Shown here in pieces: positions 1 to 10,220 of a DNA stretch of 64,000 bases (the first letter of the stretch is position 1; each line of letters begins with the position of its first letter). A program made the translations under genes and the position numbers. A model generated the notes under the pieces. The model worked only from the letters and a program-made list of their open reading frames with translations. It ran no database searches and was not told the origin of the DNA. The stretch comes from Hyalella azteca (lineage: Eukaryota > Arthropoda > Malacostraca > Amphipoda > Hyalellidae), in assembly GCF_000764305.2 (NCBI RefSeq), contig NW_025946900.1, positions 1 through 64,000 on the forward strand, given 5' to 3'.

Positions 1-1350
1 ATATAATATAATATAATACTGTTGCGGGAGAGCATTAACATACATTGGCTTTGTAGGTAAATTTTGTTCGCGATAGTGAAAATGAATTAAAACCTGATCC
101 GATCAGAGTTCCGACTTGCAAGATTTTATTGCGTAGCTGAAAATAAAGTCCATTAGGTGGCCCGCTCACAAAAAGTAATAATCTCACTACCAGTACATTC
201 ACAAACCAAGCAACACAAATAACCTAATGTTAAACAAATGCAATGGTCACGCTTGGCCGCTCTGTTCTCTATTGCGTATCTTCTTCCAGGCTATGAAGGT
301 TCGCAACATGCCCAACGAGACTAGTGTGACACGCTGACGTAGTAGACTTCAGCGCATTTGCTTGTTACCACACTCGATGCTTGGCGAAGTTTGGGCTGCC
401 AGCGTCCAATTAAAAAATTTAGCGCCAGTTACTGTTGCATTCACCAATGGAGAAAACTAGACACTTTTCCTTCGTATTCAGACGACGACCTGGTAGGCAG
501 GTAGCCTTAAAATACAGAGCCCGCTTCCACCCTCCACTAAGAAAGAAATCGTTAGAGGTGAAACGGTGGCAACCAATTAATCGACATGAAATACAGGTAA
601 TTGAGGAAATAAAATAATCACATTTCAACTAAATTCACGATGCGGAGTCTGGCCACTACAACCGCAACCGCTGATCGAATAAAATAACCGGGAGTCAACG
701 CAGCACACTCTACACGTTGCCAGCGTGAACCTGGTAACCAAATGAAGGACAAATAGCGCAGCTACAATATAAAATAACATAATCTAATATAATACAATAT
801 AACGTAATGTAATATGTAATATATAATATAATATAGGCACCTAATTCTACTAATAAATTTCAACCTAACCATGCAATATACATTAATTACCTTCCTAGTA
901 TTATACACTCCTTAATATACAACAGCATTGACGTTATACAATGTCTGGATGAATGTCTTCTTCTTAATGCGTTTATGGTGACATTTTTCTATCTTATCCA
1001 AAATTATCTGTTATATATTCGGCAATGTTTTTAATTGTGTTTAGACCACACATACTTTAATACATCTCATACATATGTATATTTGTTAATGTTGTTGCAT
1101 TTGCAGCTTGGCACCACACATATATGAATAATTTTAAATGTGTAGTTCTCTGACACTGCTATATGGAGGGAAGAGTTCAATTAGAAAATGTTGACTACGA
1201 TAACTAATTTGGAAAATATAAATTACAGTGAAAAATAATTTCAATTTACTTCCCAATTTTTAATGAGACTTTTGAAGTTTTGTATTTAACGTAAATTTTA
1301 CTGGATCTTACTTCAAATAACGTGTTTAATCTTTTGAATTATTGAAAGGA
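1..1350. other. AT-rich DNA, no gene seen
   Basis: No exon with recognisable similarity is visible. ATAAT-type low-complexity DNA lies at 1-18 and about 770-836. A 60-codon + strand reading frame at 435-617 has a plausible start context (ATGG) and donor-like GT sites, but it resembles no family I know and overlaps a similar-length frame on the other strand, so I leave it uncalled. Confidence 0.5.
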
Positions 1351-1512
1351 TTAAATATAATAGGATATGCGACGACGATTCGGGGTGACGGTATTCGGGG
1401 TGACGGTATTCGGGGTGACGGTATTCGGGGTGACGGTATTCGGGGTGACGGTATTCGGGGTGACGGTATTCGGGGTGACTGCTTGTCTCTGTGGTGCGGC
1501 TGGCACGTGCAT
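1351..1512 (-). repeat. 15-bp minisatellite inside a small minus-strand reading frame
   Basis: The core CGGGGTGAC recurs every 15 bp at 1381, 1396, 1411, 1426, 1441, 1456 and 1471. Because 15 is a multiple of three, the minus strand stays open across it: ATG at 1510-1512, stop at 1351-1353, 53 codons, starting MHVPAAPQRQA and followed by repeats of VTPNT. The codon-length unit may be chance. I do not recognise the peptide, and a real gene is not established. It could instead be the decayed edge of an exon, as with other arrays in this window. Confidence 0.55.
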
Positions 1513-2165
1513 CTCTGAAATTTAATATTTTTTATTCATTATTTATTATGTAAATGGAATTATTGCAGGAAGTCAGACAGGAACATTAAACACAATCATT
1601 GAATTGAGTGCAACAATCAGCGCCGCGGTGATATAGCAGCAGGTCATCTGTGTTGTTTTTAAATCATCGATGTGTAGAAAGAATTTCTGTGCATGGAAAG
1701 AATTTCTATGCATATAGAAAAAAAAATTATAAATAGAATGAATTAATAGAAAGAATCCCTATAAATAGGAAGAACTTAGATATACAGAAATAAGAAAATA
1801 ATATAATTCCAACTATTCCGTTAATCCAGTTTTTCAGAACATTTTTCCTGGTTTAAAATCTTGTATTGTTTACTTTTTTCATGTTTTCCTGTTTTTTCTT
1901 ACTCGTCTACAAATTCTGTTTTTTTTCGTTTTATAAGTTCTAATTTATTAAATGTGCCTTCAGTGATTCACTGGCATTCATTTTTCACATATTTTCCAGC
2001 TTAAACTTTATAAACGATATTTCTACTCTCAAAAACCTCATGTCCATAAATATCTATCAACAGAATTACCCTAAAATATTTTTTTTCTAAAGTTAGGGTA
2101 AATTTTCAAAATTTTCCTCTATGTATTTTCCTTTGAAATTATAAACTTGGGGTAAATTGTATGGA
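1513..2165. other. no gene seen
   Basis: AT-rich DNA with poly-T runs. There is no open frame or splice context worth calling. Confidence 0.5.
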
Positions 2166-2560
2166 TCTTACCCTAAGCATGGCTGGTTGGGGAGTACCAG
2201 CTGGGAATATAGGAGCCTTTACGGCGGGGAAAATATAAATCCCCCACAATTAGGGAGCACTAGTCGCCCGGCAATGGGTTAGACCATAAACGCGACCCCG
2301 ACTTCGCCCTACAACTTGAATTGGGGGTTCGCGCAACCCCTGACTGCACCCACTGGTTTTATGACTCAGCCCTCTCCTGTTCTCACCGGATTCGGGGCTC
2401 AACCCGACCTGCATCCGCCGGTTTTGGGGCTCTGCCCCCACCTGCGCTCCCTGGACATGGGGTTCAACCTTCCCCCAACTTGGACATTGGTGGAAATTGC
2501 GTAGGTTTTGTCCCGATTTCTTCGAACATGATTTTCAAAAAGGGGGACGAAATCGAAGAT
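2166..2560. other. GC-rich island, possible repeat-element fragment
   Basis: This block is clearly richer in G and C than its surroundings and has overlapping open frames: a + frame at 2321-2563, another at 2316-2504 and a minus frame at 2250-2441. An abrupt GC island with several open frames fits the edge of a dispersed element or a decayed exon cluster. I see no splice sites, terminal repeats or motif that identify it. Confidence 0.3.
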
Positions 2561-3983
2561 TAATCGAAGGTCAGGATGGTATCAATGATACGCGGCCGTG
2601 TAATGACGGTAGGGGGAGAACGATGTGGAGAGAAATAAGTACAAATCTCGAGATCCGGCAGAAAATTTGATCAAAGTGAGCCCAAACTATTAATTTATTT
2701 ATTATTATTAAACTATCTATTAATAATTCGATTATAAACTATTAATTATAAATAAATATAATTAATATATAATTATATAAATAATTAAATTTTCGATAAA
2801 TTTTCCCGATTCAATATAGGACAAATTGCTTGAACTCAAAATACTTATACTGATCAATTAATTCGTTCGATTTTTTAAGAAAAAAAGTTATTTATAGGTG
2901 GAATATTCGATATTGAACATTTTTCGTATATTACTATTCATTGTGAAGTAGAAATCAATAAATCAATATATATAACTTCAAATGCAAATATGTTAAAAAG
3001 ACTCAATAAATAGTCGATTGTCCAGACCAATGTCTACTCAATCGCAGTTCTTTCTACGAAAAAAAAAATATATTACCGTTTACTATTTATAATTGTATTG
3101 AATAGATTAAATTAATTAGAATAAGAGAGTTAATATTAATGAGCTATAATTCGTTCACTATTGATCGAAAGATTTATTTTACTTGAAGCATATATACTAG
3201 ATCATTAACAACATTTGTTTGTCTAATGTCATTCTAATTTTATTAATTTTTAATTTTATTAATTATTAATTTTACTTTTCCATTTACTTTAGAATCATTT
3301 CTTCTGACCGGCGATCTCAGACGATGCGAATATTTTTCGATTATTGTAATTCCTGATGAACTTCTTCGGATCTATCAATGATGTTCGCCAAATAATCGGC
3401 ACAATTCTTCACGAACCCGCGAAAAGCTGTCGTAAAATCAACGTGAATCAACCAACGTCGATGAGTTGGAAGTTTTGCGTCAACGCTACTCGCTGGAGAC
3501 CCGGTGTCAACTGTCAACATTCAACAGATGTTTTGGATATCATCTGCAATTTAACGACAGCGGTTGATGATTTCAATTAGGATGGCTATGAAAAAAAAAA
3601 CAATTCACCGGAGCCGCCGAGTTCTGAAACGATAATAATTGGCCATTTTTAAAACGGCAATGGCCGTGGGCAATATCAAAATTGCCATGACTGACATTTT
3701 TCAAAACATCACTAGAAAATTTCTAAAGCGGCAATGGTTAACTCTTCTACCGTTATTTTCACCTTAAAAATCCAATGGAAATCACCGTTATTTCTGCATT
3801 TCATCAATGCACTTTTTTGTTCAATTTCTTTAAAAAAACGGATTTCCGAAGCTACCTCCAAGCCCACGACAATTTCTCCTGTCAAATATCCCCGCAAGCA
3901 GCGATGCAGAAACGTCAAACGCAAATTTGTTATAGAAATTTCGGTGCGTTTTCCAAGGCGCGGACGGACGGTACCACAACGTG
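2561..3983. other. no supported gene
   Basis: AT-rich DNA. A 74-codon + frame at 3356-3580 matches no known family. On its minus strand the residues TVDTGSPASSVD resemble a retroelement aspartic-protease signature, but the flanking residues do not continue the similarity and a stop precedes it. Confidence 0.4.
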
Positions 3984-4311
3984 TAACCGGTGCGTGGATG
4001 ATGAAAAACCGGTGTGTGGATGATAGAATTGAAAACCGGTGTGTGGATGATAGAATTGAAAAACCGGTGTGTGGATGATAGAATTGAAAAACCGGTGTGT
4101 GGATGATAGAATTGAAAAACCGGTGTGTGGATGATAGAATTGAAAAACCGGTGTGTGGATGATAGAATTGAAAAACCTGTGTGTGGATGATAAAAACCGG
4201 TATGTGGATGATAGAAATGAAAAACCGGTGTGTTGATGATAGAATTGAAAAACCGGTGTGTGGATGATAGAATTGGAAACCGAAGTGTGGATGACGAGAA
4301 AATCATTGTGT
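3984..4311. repeat. 28-bp minisatellite, about 11 copies
   Basis: Units of the type ACCGGTGTGTGGATGATAG plus AATTGAAAA recur with small variants and one shortened copy near 4180-4200. The long frames on both strands here (for example 3830-4399 minus) are products of the repeat and not genes. Confidence 0.9.
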
Positions 4312-4773
4312 GGATTATGGAAGAAGCAATATTTGGATTCTGCTCTTTGGATGAAATGCTTTGGATCGAGGAGTCCATAATGCGGATAAAAAAGTTCATT
4401 TGGTTTAATAACTTTTAATAAGTCCCAACAATGTGAAGACGGGATTAGTATCCTTCAGGGATAATCGCAGTATCCTTCTCAGTATACGTTATTTCCAACT
4501 TTCGTTTTGTCGATTCATAATAAATAATTTAACCGTTTTTTTCAAAATATAATACATCCATTCACTTCTATTTCATCGTACATCTAACGAAGGTTGGGTC
4601 GCTATTTCGGCGATCTAATTCATTTCTTCTCAGTTTACTCGCATTTATATCTTATTTTAAGTTATTATTTAATTATTAATATGTATATTTAATTTGAATT
4701 AATTTTTCGGTCATGAAACAACTTTAGATCAAATATTTATTTCTGCACTGACAATTTTTAATTAATTCGCTAC

Positions 4774-5050
4774 ATTCATTCATGATTTTCTCTATAAATG
4801 TATTTATCTTCAATTATATTCTATAACATTCATAACTTTCTTTATAAATGTATTTATCTTCAATTATATTCTATAACATTTACGATTTTCTCAATAAATG
4901 TATTTATCTTCAATTTTATTCTATAACATTTATAATTTTCTCTATAAATGTATTTATCTTCAATTATATTCTATAACATTCATGATTTTCTCCATAAATG
5001 TATTTATCTTCAATTATATTCTATAACATTTAAGATTTTCTCCATAAATT
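4774..5050. repeat. 50-bp minisatellite, about 5.5 copies
   Basis: Each unit carries TATTTATCTTCAATTATATT followed by CTATAACATT and a variable TTTTCTCTATAAATG part. It abuts the 3' broken end of the retrotransposon fragment at about 5056, so it lies where the rest of that element should be. Confidence 0.9.
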
Positions 5051-5055
5051 GATTC

Positions 5056-5296
5056 TCAAGCTGATTGATGCTCTGCAGAGAACTCGATTTGCTGGGCCCC
5101 ATAAGAGGTTCTAACCCACAAAGCTACACCTCTACTGCACTGCTCTTCATTTAAGTTATGAAAACAATCAAAACCTGGCAACTGAAATTTCAACAGGTAT
5201 AATTTTACCCCCGGGATTTTTAGGAGGTGTTTCTGTAATACAAATAATGTCTATGCACTCGTTTTCGATCGCAGTTAACAGTTCACTTGTTTTGTT
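5056..5296 (-). pseudogene. LINE ORF2 endonuclease N-terminus (broken)
   Basis: In the same frame as the 5297-5653 open frame, just past a TAG at 5297-5299, the minus strand reads NKTSELLTAIENECIDIICI followed by TETPPKN. This corresponds to the first strand and helix of the endonuclease/exonuclease/phosphatase domain of LINE ORF2, including the conserved ITE(T/V) segment. One frameshift later it reads GFDCFHN and then SRGVALWVR, and stops at 5056-5058. Only about 80 residues remain and the catalytic Asp/His region is absent. Confidence 0.72.
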
Positions 5297-5768
5297 CTAA
5301 ACGGAATCCGAGTTCGTGTAAAAACATTTAAAAACTTTTTGTGCACTTTCACTTTGATGCATGTGTTTACTTCTTACATTATTTACAGGCCTGGATCTGC
5401 GAACATGACTTCTTACTTGTCTTCCTGCTCCGCTGACTAACCGTGTTTGGCTGGTGTTATCTTGACATCGTGAGAGTGGTTGATCTGAGTCTCCGTGTTT
5501 TTCCGCCTGAGTCTCTCCTGCCATTTCTTGCGAAAATTTGCTCTCTCTCTTAAGGGGTAGAATCCTTCTTAACAAAGACTGAATTAAACTCTGGGAATTC
5601 ACTTGGTTTTCTCGCAGCCTTAAGCACATGTCTAGGATGTCAAGCACAGGCAATAAGTCCAGCAGCTATCTCAAGCAATCGTCAGCTATGGAAAGATCGG
5701 GTTCCAAAGGCCGGATCCCTTGTGAATCAAGTCACGAAAAGTTCAAGAATCGGCAACAGGCCATGAGC

Positions 5769-6579
5769 CTAATTCTTCAACGCCGACACTTCAATTCTAT
5801 GTCCGACCTGGGCTGTATCCTGCACAGTCACCAGCAGCGGTCTACAGGCGGTAGCGTCTTTCGATCGCAGCCTCTTGCATGCCGTTATATTCACAACGAC
5901 GTTAAGTGCCTTGGCACAGCAATCAGTAATAAACTCCGCATCCGGAGCATTGCTTTCGGGAACGTTAAACCAAACAAGGTTAAGTCTTTTTCTCTCTCTA
6001 TCCAGAAGTTCACGAGTGCTCGCAGCAGTTCACGAGGTCAGGATGACCTCTTTGCGGCCTTTAGCTTCTGTGTTATAGCTATTTTCTGTTTTGTGCAGAT
6101 GATCTTTCATTTCCACCAGCTCGTTTCGTAACGAGTGTAATTCGTGACGCAATAAGCTCAATTCTTTCTTGTGGTTCTCTTCCATTTCGGCTCTCTTTCT
6201 CAACTTATGCTTGTTGGTTTCTTCCATTTCGGCCTTAATGACAGAAAACATAGAAGAGCGCTTCTCATCCACCACCTTTTCCGCTTTTTACAGTGCTAAG
6301 TGTAGGTTGTTGGTAGTCCTGGCAATGCCAGTGTACTGTCTTGTTTCTACGAATAACCGAGCAGTCTGTCTTGCTCAACTTTGCACAATTGTTGCAGACG
6401 ATATCCCCGCAACGATCACAGGCCACTGTAGCGTCATTGACGTTAATCGAAACCAGCTTGCAAAATTTACAAATTTCCTCTCGCTCATTTTGCGATTTGA
6501 TCTTCGCATTCGGTTTAACAGGACTGAATGCCTTTTCAATTAATCTTTTTCTTCTCTGACCAGCTATCTTGAAATGCAA
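5769..6579 (-). pseudogene. LINE ORF1-like protein: zinc finger, coiled coil, RRM (broken)
   Basis: The frame at 6265-6579 contains CKFCKL, CDRCGDIVCNNC and a final HWHC, a PHD/RING-like zinc-binding pattern found in ORF1 proteins of many arthropod LINEs. The frame at 6030-6275 is rich in E, K, L and H (KAEMEETNKHKLRKRAEMEE) and should form a coiled coil. After a frame change, 5769-5985 reads NLVWFNVPESNAPDAEF and continues to a TAG at 5769; this is the classic start of the ORF1 RNA-recognition domain. The 5297-5653 frame (rich in S, Q and R) is probably the ORF1 tail running into ORF2. The role would be to bind element RNA for retrotransposition. The breaks make this copy inactive. Confidence 0.72.
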
Positions 6580-6654
6580 GAGCTAAATAAACACAAGTTA
6601 AAAACCGAAATCGAGTTGAGAAAAAATTGCACAAATTACCAAAGTGCTGTAAAA

Positions 6655-6830
6655 AACTGTGTTGGCCCAGTGGTTAAAGTTCAGAGTACCAAGATTGACG
6701 CACTAGAGAGGCGCGGGTTCGATCCCAGCTCTGTGCGACAGTTTCTGGTCAGAATCGGCAAGGAGGCCGGGCGGTTAAGCACAGCAGAATTGTAGCAGTG
6801 CGTTGCGAGTTCGAGACCTCAAAATGCTGC
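6655..6830 (+). mobile_element. tRNA-derived SINE head, apparently two tRNA-like units in tandem
   Basis: The first unit has an A box TGGCCCAGTGG (6663-6673) and a B box GGTTCGATCC (6716-6725), the internal promoter pair for RNA polymerase III. About 90 bp later a second, weaker pair follows: GGCCGGGCGGTT (6764-6775) and GAGTTCGAGACC (6807-6818). Neither folds into a clean tRNA by eye, which favours a SINE over a tRNA gene. The A-B spacing resembles tRNAs with a long variable arm (Ser/Leu type). No tail repeat was identified. Confidence 0.55.
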
Positions 6831-6842
6831 GAATGTTCTGCG

Positions 6843-6960
6843 ACCCCCAAGTCCTTCCAGCGTCCCCATGTAAGTCCCCCCAAGTCCTTCCAGCGTCCCC
6901 ATGTAAGTCCCCCCAAGTCCTTCCAGCGTCCCCACGTAAGTCCCCCTAAGTCCTTCCAGG
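6843..6960 (+). repeat. 33-bp minisatellite carrying acceptor-like and donor-like sites
   Basis: About 3.5 copies. Each unit reads CCCCCCAAGTCCTTCCAG, then CGTCCCCAT, then GTAAGT, so each holds a pyrimidine-rich AG and, nine bases later, a near-consensus 5' splice site. The same unit recurs at 9412-9559 after a mate-pair adapter. It lies upstream of the first recognisable calpain exon. Whether it began at a calpain exon edge is inference. Confidence 0.85.
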
Positions 6961-7135
6961 GGAAACGTCCAAGAATACCTGCTGTAGGTGAAGGCTGCGG
7001 CTACTAGACGCAACTGAAGAGAGTTACCTTCAATACCATTCCCTGCATTACCCTCCCTCATGGTAATGGGCAGGGGCATGGTAATGGTAAGGTTATTACC
7101 CAGGGTTATGTTACTAACGTGCCCGCACGTCGCAG

Positions 7136-7252
7136 GTGCTGGCAGTACGGGCGCAGGGTGGACGTCATGATAGACGACGTCTGCCGACGTACTACGGCAA
7201 GCTCGTCTTCATGCGAACACTGGTCCGCCCTGCTGGAGGAGGCCTATGCCAG
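7136..7252 (+). pseudogene. calpain protease-core exon, frameshifted
   Basis: The exon sits between the acceptor CGTCGCAG and the donor GCCAG/GTAGGT. One frame reads CWQYGRRVDVMIDD, the next reads RLPTYYGKLVFM, and the first frame resumes with CEHWSALLEEAYAR. In calpains these are consecutive parts of the cysteine-protease core (family pattern [33 protein letters not shown]). A missing base near 7173 and a short deletion before the CEHW segment break the frame. Calpains are cytosolic calcium-dependent cysteine proteases. The catalytic Cys, His and Asn lie in other exons that I cannot find. The exon is either a decaying copy or carries assembly errors. Confidence 0.82.
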
Positions 7253-7526
7253 GTAGGTTATAGGCCTATGCCAAGTAGGTTATAGGCCTATGCTAAGTAG
7301 GTAAGTAGGTTATAGGCCTATGCCAGATATGTTATAGGCCTATGCCAGGTATGTTATAGGCCTATGTCAAGTAGGTTATAGGCCTATGTCAAGTAGGTTA
7401 TAGGCCTATGCCAGGTAGGTTATAAGCCTATGCTAAGTATGTTATAGGCCTATGCCAGGTAGGTTATAGGCCTATGCCAGGTAGGTTATAGACCTATGCC
7501 AGGTAGGTTATAGGCCTATGCCAAGT
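7241..7526 (+). repeat. 22-bp minisatellite made from the calpain exon's 3' end and donor
   Basis: The unit GCCTATGCCAGGTAGGTTAT (plus AG) is the last 11 bases of the calpain exon (7242-7252, coding AYA) joined to its splice donor GTAGGT and the first intron bases. It recurs about 13 times with variants such as CCAAGTAGG and CCAGATATG. Many copies keep CAG/GTAGGT, so the transcript would carry a ladder of competing 5' splice sites. Confidence 0.93.
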
Positions 7527-8964
7527 CTTAATTTTTATTGGAAGCTCGATTTTCCCATATTCGTCGTAAATTTACATTGCTCATAGACTTTTTCTCCATA
7601 TCAGATAATTTTTTAGAAGTTTTTAATTTAGTGATATGGAAGGTACTTTTTGTGTGAATTTAAAAGCTTATTTTTAAAATTTTCCTAAATATGCAGTTCT
7701 TTTCGCTACATTTTTTATCGATTTTTTATGCTGTTAGCCGGTAACAAATTTAAGAAGAAATAATGTTTAAATATCAGCGCTTTTATCGTTTTTAAATGTG
7801 GACGTTTTAATTTAATTTTTGTATATTAATTGCTTATAAGTGCATTTATCGCCCAACATTGATTTCGGCCAACACAAGCAAAGGCTCGTGTCCGTCTGGC
7901 AGCAGTTGACAGGTAACCTCCTTATATACCCGCAGTCTTGCCAACTCCGTGAAGAAATTCTGCATTTTTCAAGAAAATTACAGATTCACAATTTTCTTCG
8001 GACAATAACTACAGAAAAATATATGGAAAATTACCGAAAACTCTTTAAAATATCTTCACACTAAGTGATAATCTTAGGGCAACATGCAAACACAAACAAT
8101 TTTGTGACGCGTAACTTGTTGACCTGTCTGTATACATTACGTAAAATTCTGCAAAAATTGAAAATATAAACGGTGGGGCTTATAGATTTTTGAATAAATT
8201 CAGGTAATTCATCGAATTATATGTTTTATCTTCACTGACTTGGCATTTCGGTTGAGGCTTGAGTGAACCTGAACTGAATGACGAACCTTTTGTGATTCTT
8301 AATCCGATTTTGATCCCGTGGACCGTTTTTTGCAAGCAAATTATGAATGGCCGAATGCAGAAGAAACGCAATTGCTAGAACCATTTTGTTGCCGTGAACC
8401 TAAAGCTGATTATCTTCCCCAATTTCCCCCCTTCCCCCACACGCCCCGCCAGGGCAGAACTGCAGGTTCACCCCCACGAAAGATCTGAACCATTCCCCCA
8501 TCAAGGTTCGTCAAGTTCCCCCTTTACCGTCCCTTATTTACCCACCTAATCCTCATACTTTTATCCCATCTTTTCATCCTATTCCCAAAATTTCATCCTT
8601 TCTATATCCTCAAGTCTATGCATTTCATCCCTTATTTATCCTCTAATTCCGAACTTTTATTTCTTTATTGCCTCAAATTGACCCACCTCTAATCCACGAC
8701 GATACGACTAATCCACGATAACTCGACGTTTCCTAAGATGACCTGATGTTTCATATACTCAGGATACGCTTAGGTTATTTTGCCTCAATAGTGTCACACT
8801 CTCTGTGCTTAGCGCTGATACGCCCTGTTGCCGAACTCACTTCGGTCAGAGAGACCCACAAAAAGGCCAAATGTGCATTTTTTTGGACAATGTCACTAAT
8901 TTCTATGAGTGTAAGTTAACCTTACATTTTTTCTAGGTCATAGAGCGTTAATTTAGGTGAATTA
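7527..8964. other. calpain intron or spacer, no further exon recognised
   Basis: The exons for the second half of the protease core (with the catalytic His and Asn) should lie here, but I see none. A + frame at 7840-8064 contains a possible exon ending TTGACAG/GTAACC near 7915, unlike calpain. At 8894-8913 a 20-base stretch, CACTAATTTCTATGAGTGTA, is shared exactly with 14171-14190. Confidence 0.45.
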
Positions 8965-9191
8965 GTTCCCCAACTCCTTCCCCAGGATCTAGGCAAATTC
9001 GCTAATTATAATTTATTATTAATTCATTAGCTCCCCAACGCCTTCCCAGGATTTAGGCGAAATATTTCACCAACTCCTTCCCTAGGATTTAGGCGCATTA
9101 TTTCCCCAAATCTTCCCCAGGATTTGGGCGAATTATTTCCCCAACTCATTCCCCAGGATTTAGGCGCATTATTTCCCCAAATCTTGTCCAG
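8965..9191 (+). repeat. 36-45-bp minisatellite of acceptor-like units before a calpain exon
   Basis: Units read TTCCCCAACTCCTTCCCCAG followed by GATTTAGGCG and a short AT-rich part. Each holds a pyrimidine tract, an AG and a GATTT start. The true exon at 9192 begins the same way (CTTGTCCAG/GATTTCCC). The array therefore consists of degenerate copies of the 3' splice site with the first exon bases. Confidence 0.8.
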
Positions 9192-9314
9192 GATTTCCCC
9201 CGCTGTTGGGGACGCTGGAGCTGACCAGCCTGAGCCCAGACTCTCTCAGACGAACTTAAGGCGGGACGGCGGCGTGCAGCGCCCCTGGCAGATGAGGGCG
9301 TAGGAGGGCGCCTG
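9192..9314 (+). pseudogene. calpain C2-like (domain III) first exon, frameshifted
   Basis: After the acceptor at 9190-9191, one frame reads TLELTSLSPDSL. After a frameshift within TCTCTCAGACG it reads SDELKAGRRRAAPLADEG. This matches the calpain junction between protease core and C2-like domain (family pattern LEICNLSPDSL-DELKAGRRR-W). The exon end is repeated; one copy reads EGAW across TG/GTGAGG, where calpains have EG(S/A)WVRG. The donor is GCCTG/GTGAGG at 9315, with a second at 9338. The frameshift means either pseudogene or base error. Confidence 0.75.
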
Positions 9315-9373
9315 GTGAGGGCGTCCGAGGGCGCCTGGTGAGGGTATACGAGGGCGCCGGGTGAGGGTATACG
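9287..9373 (+). repeat. 23-bp minisatellite made from the calpain exon end and donor
   Basis: The unit GAGGGCGCCTGGTGAGGGTA (plus TAC) contains the codons for E-G-A-W cut by GTGAGG, i.e. the exon 3' end plus its 5' splice site. About three and a half copies are present before a mate-pair adapter interrupts at 9374. More copies of the same unit reappear at 12201-12309 behind another adapter. Confidence 0.88.
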
Positions 9374-9411
9374 CTGTCTCTTATACACATCTAGATGTGT
9401 ATAAGAGACAG
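9374..9411. other. Nextera/Tn5 mate-pair junction adapter (assembly artefact)
   Basis: A perfect 38-bp palindrome made of CTGTCTCTTATACACATCT and its reverse complement AGATGTGTATAAGAGACAG, the two Tn5 mosaic ends of the Nextera mate-pair circularisation junction. It is not genomic. The sequence after it repeats the 33-bp unit seen at 6843, about 2.5 kb upstream. Confidence 0.98.
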
Positions 9412-9560
9412 CCCCCCAAGTCCTTCCAGCGTCCCCATGTAAGTCCCCCCAAGTCCTTCCAGCGTCCCCATGTAAGTCCCCCCAAGTCCTTCCAGCGTCC
9501 CCATGTAAGTCCCCCCAAGTCCTTCCAGCGTCCCCATGTAAGTCCCCCCAAGTCCTTCCN
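9412..9560 (+). repeat. displaced copy of the 33-bp minisatellite, ending in a gap N
   Basis: Four to five units identical in type to 6843-6960 sit between the adapter and the single N at 9560. They are most likely the other end of a circularised fragment that began near 6.85 kb, not a second genomic array. Confidence 0.8.
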
Positions 9561-10044
9561 TCCCCCACCCTTACCTACGCTTTTGAACCCTTCTAGGACA
9601 ACCTCTTGAACCCTTCTCCCCCACCCTTAACCACGCTTTTGAACCCTTCTAGGACGACCTATTGAACCCCTCTCCTCCACCCTTAACTGCGCTTTTGAAC
9701 CCTTCTAGGACAACCTCTTGAACCCCTCTCCTCCACCCTTAACTGCGCTTTTGAACCCTTCTAGGACCACCTCTTGAACCCCTCTCCCCCATCCTTAACT
9801 GCGCTTTTGAACCCTACTAGGAAAACCTTTTGAACCCCTCTCCTCCACCCTTAACTACGCTTTTGAACCCTTCTAGGACAACCTCTTGAACCCTTCTCCT
9901 CCATTCTTAACTGCGCTTTTGAACCCTTCTAGGACAACCTCTTGAACCCTTCTCCTCCATTCTTAACTGCGCCTTTGAACCCTTCTAGGACAACCTCTTG
10001 AACCCCTCTCCTCCACCCTTAACTTCGCTTTTGAACCCTTGTAG
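9561..10044 (+). repeat. 56-bp minisatellite of acceptor-bearing units before a calpain exon
   Basis: About nine units. Each reads CTTTTGAACCCTTCTAG, then GACAACCTCTTGAACCCC, then TCTCCTCCACCCTTAACTGC. The last unit passes directly into the calpain exon through CCCTTGTAG/GACAACC at 10043-10045. Each unit therefore carries a pyrimidine-rich AG and the first exon bases. Confidence 0.9.
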
Positions 10045-10220
10045 GACAACCTATTGAACCCCTCTCCTCCGCGTCGTTCTGGCACAGCCCGCAGCCCCGC
10101 GTCCTCCTCACGACGACGACGACGATGACAAGTGCGCCGTCAGCGTCGCGCTCCTGCAGGGGAACCGCCGCGCGCAGCGCAAGCCTCCAGTGCCTCAACA
10201 TCGGCCTAACCATATACCGT
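10045..10220 (+). pseudogene. calpain C2-like domain exon, two frameshifts
   Basis: In one frame the exon reads SFWHSPQPRVLLT, the next frame reads DDDDDDKCAVSVALLQGNRR, and the first frame resumes with LQCLNIGLTIYRV. All three match consecutive parts of calpain domain III (TFWTNPQ-RV, the Asp-rich loop, then KC-VVVALMQ--RR and L-IGFAIYKV). The poly-GAC tract is one break point and could be slippage or base-calling error. The donor is ACCGT/GTGAGC at 10221. The following domain III exons are not visible before the EF-hand exon. Confidence 0.85.

Larger units (their letters stand above)
5056..6600 (-). mobile_element. non-LTR retrotransposon remnant, 5' part only
   Basis: Reading from high to low coordinates, the minus strand shows a zinc-finger segment, a coiled coil, an RRM-like segment and the first residues of an apurinic-type endonuclease. 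That is the order of ORF1 and the start of ORF2 in CR1/L2/Jockey-like LINEs. Frameshifts and stops interrupt each part. No reverse transcriptase follows, because the sequence runs into a 50-bp minisatellite. LINE copies normally lose the 5' end, so a copy keeping the 5' part and lacking the 3' part implies later deletion or an assembly break. The clade assignment is inference. Confidence 0.75.

Noticed and set aside
3430..3525. Minus-strand TVDTGSPASSVD as a retroelement aspartic protease
   Set aside because: The signature is short, preceded by a stop, and the flanking residues do not follow protease patterns; probably chance.
3830..4399. 189-codon minus frame with THRFFNSII repeats
   Set aside because: Read-through of a 28-bp repeat; no independent coding evidence.
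5628..6131. 167-codon + frame
   Set aside because: Antisense of the LINE ORF1 region, where the minus strand carries the recognisable domains.
9146..9609. Long frames on both strands containing SYTHLDVYKRQ
   Set aside because: Translation of the mate-pair adapter plus minisatellite; not a gene.
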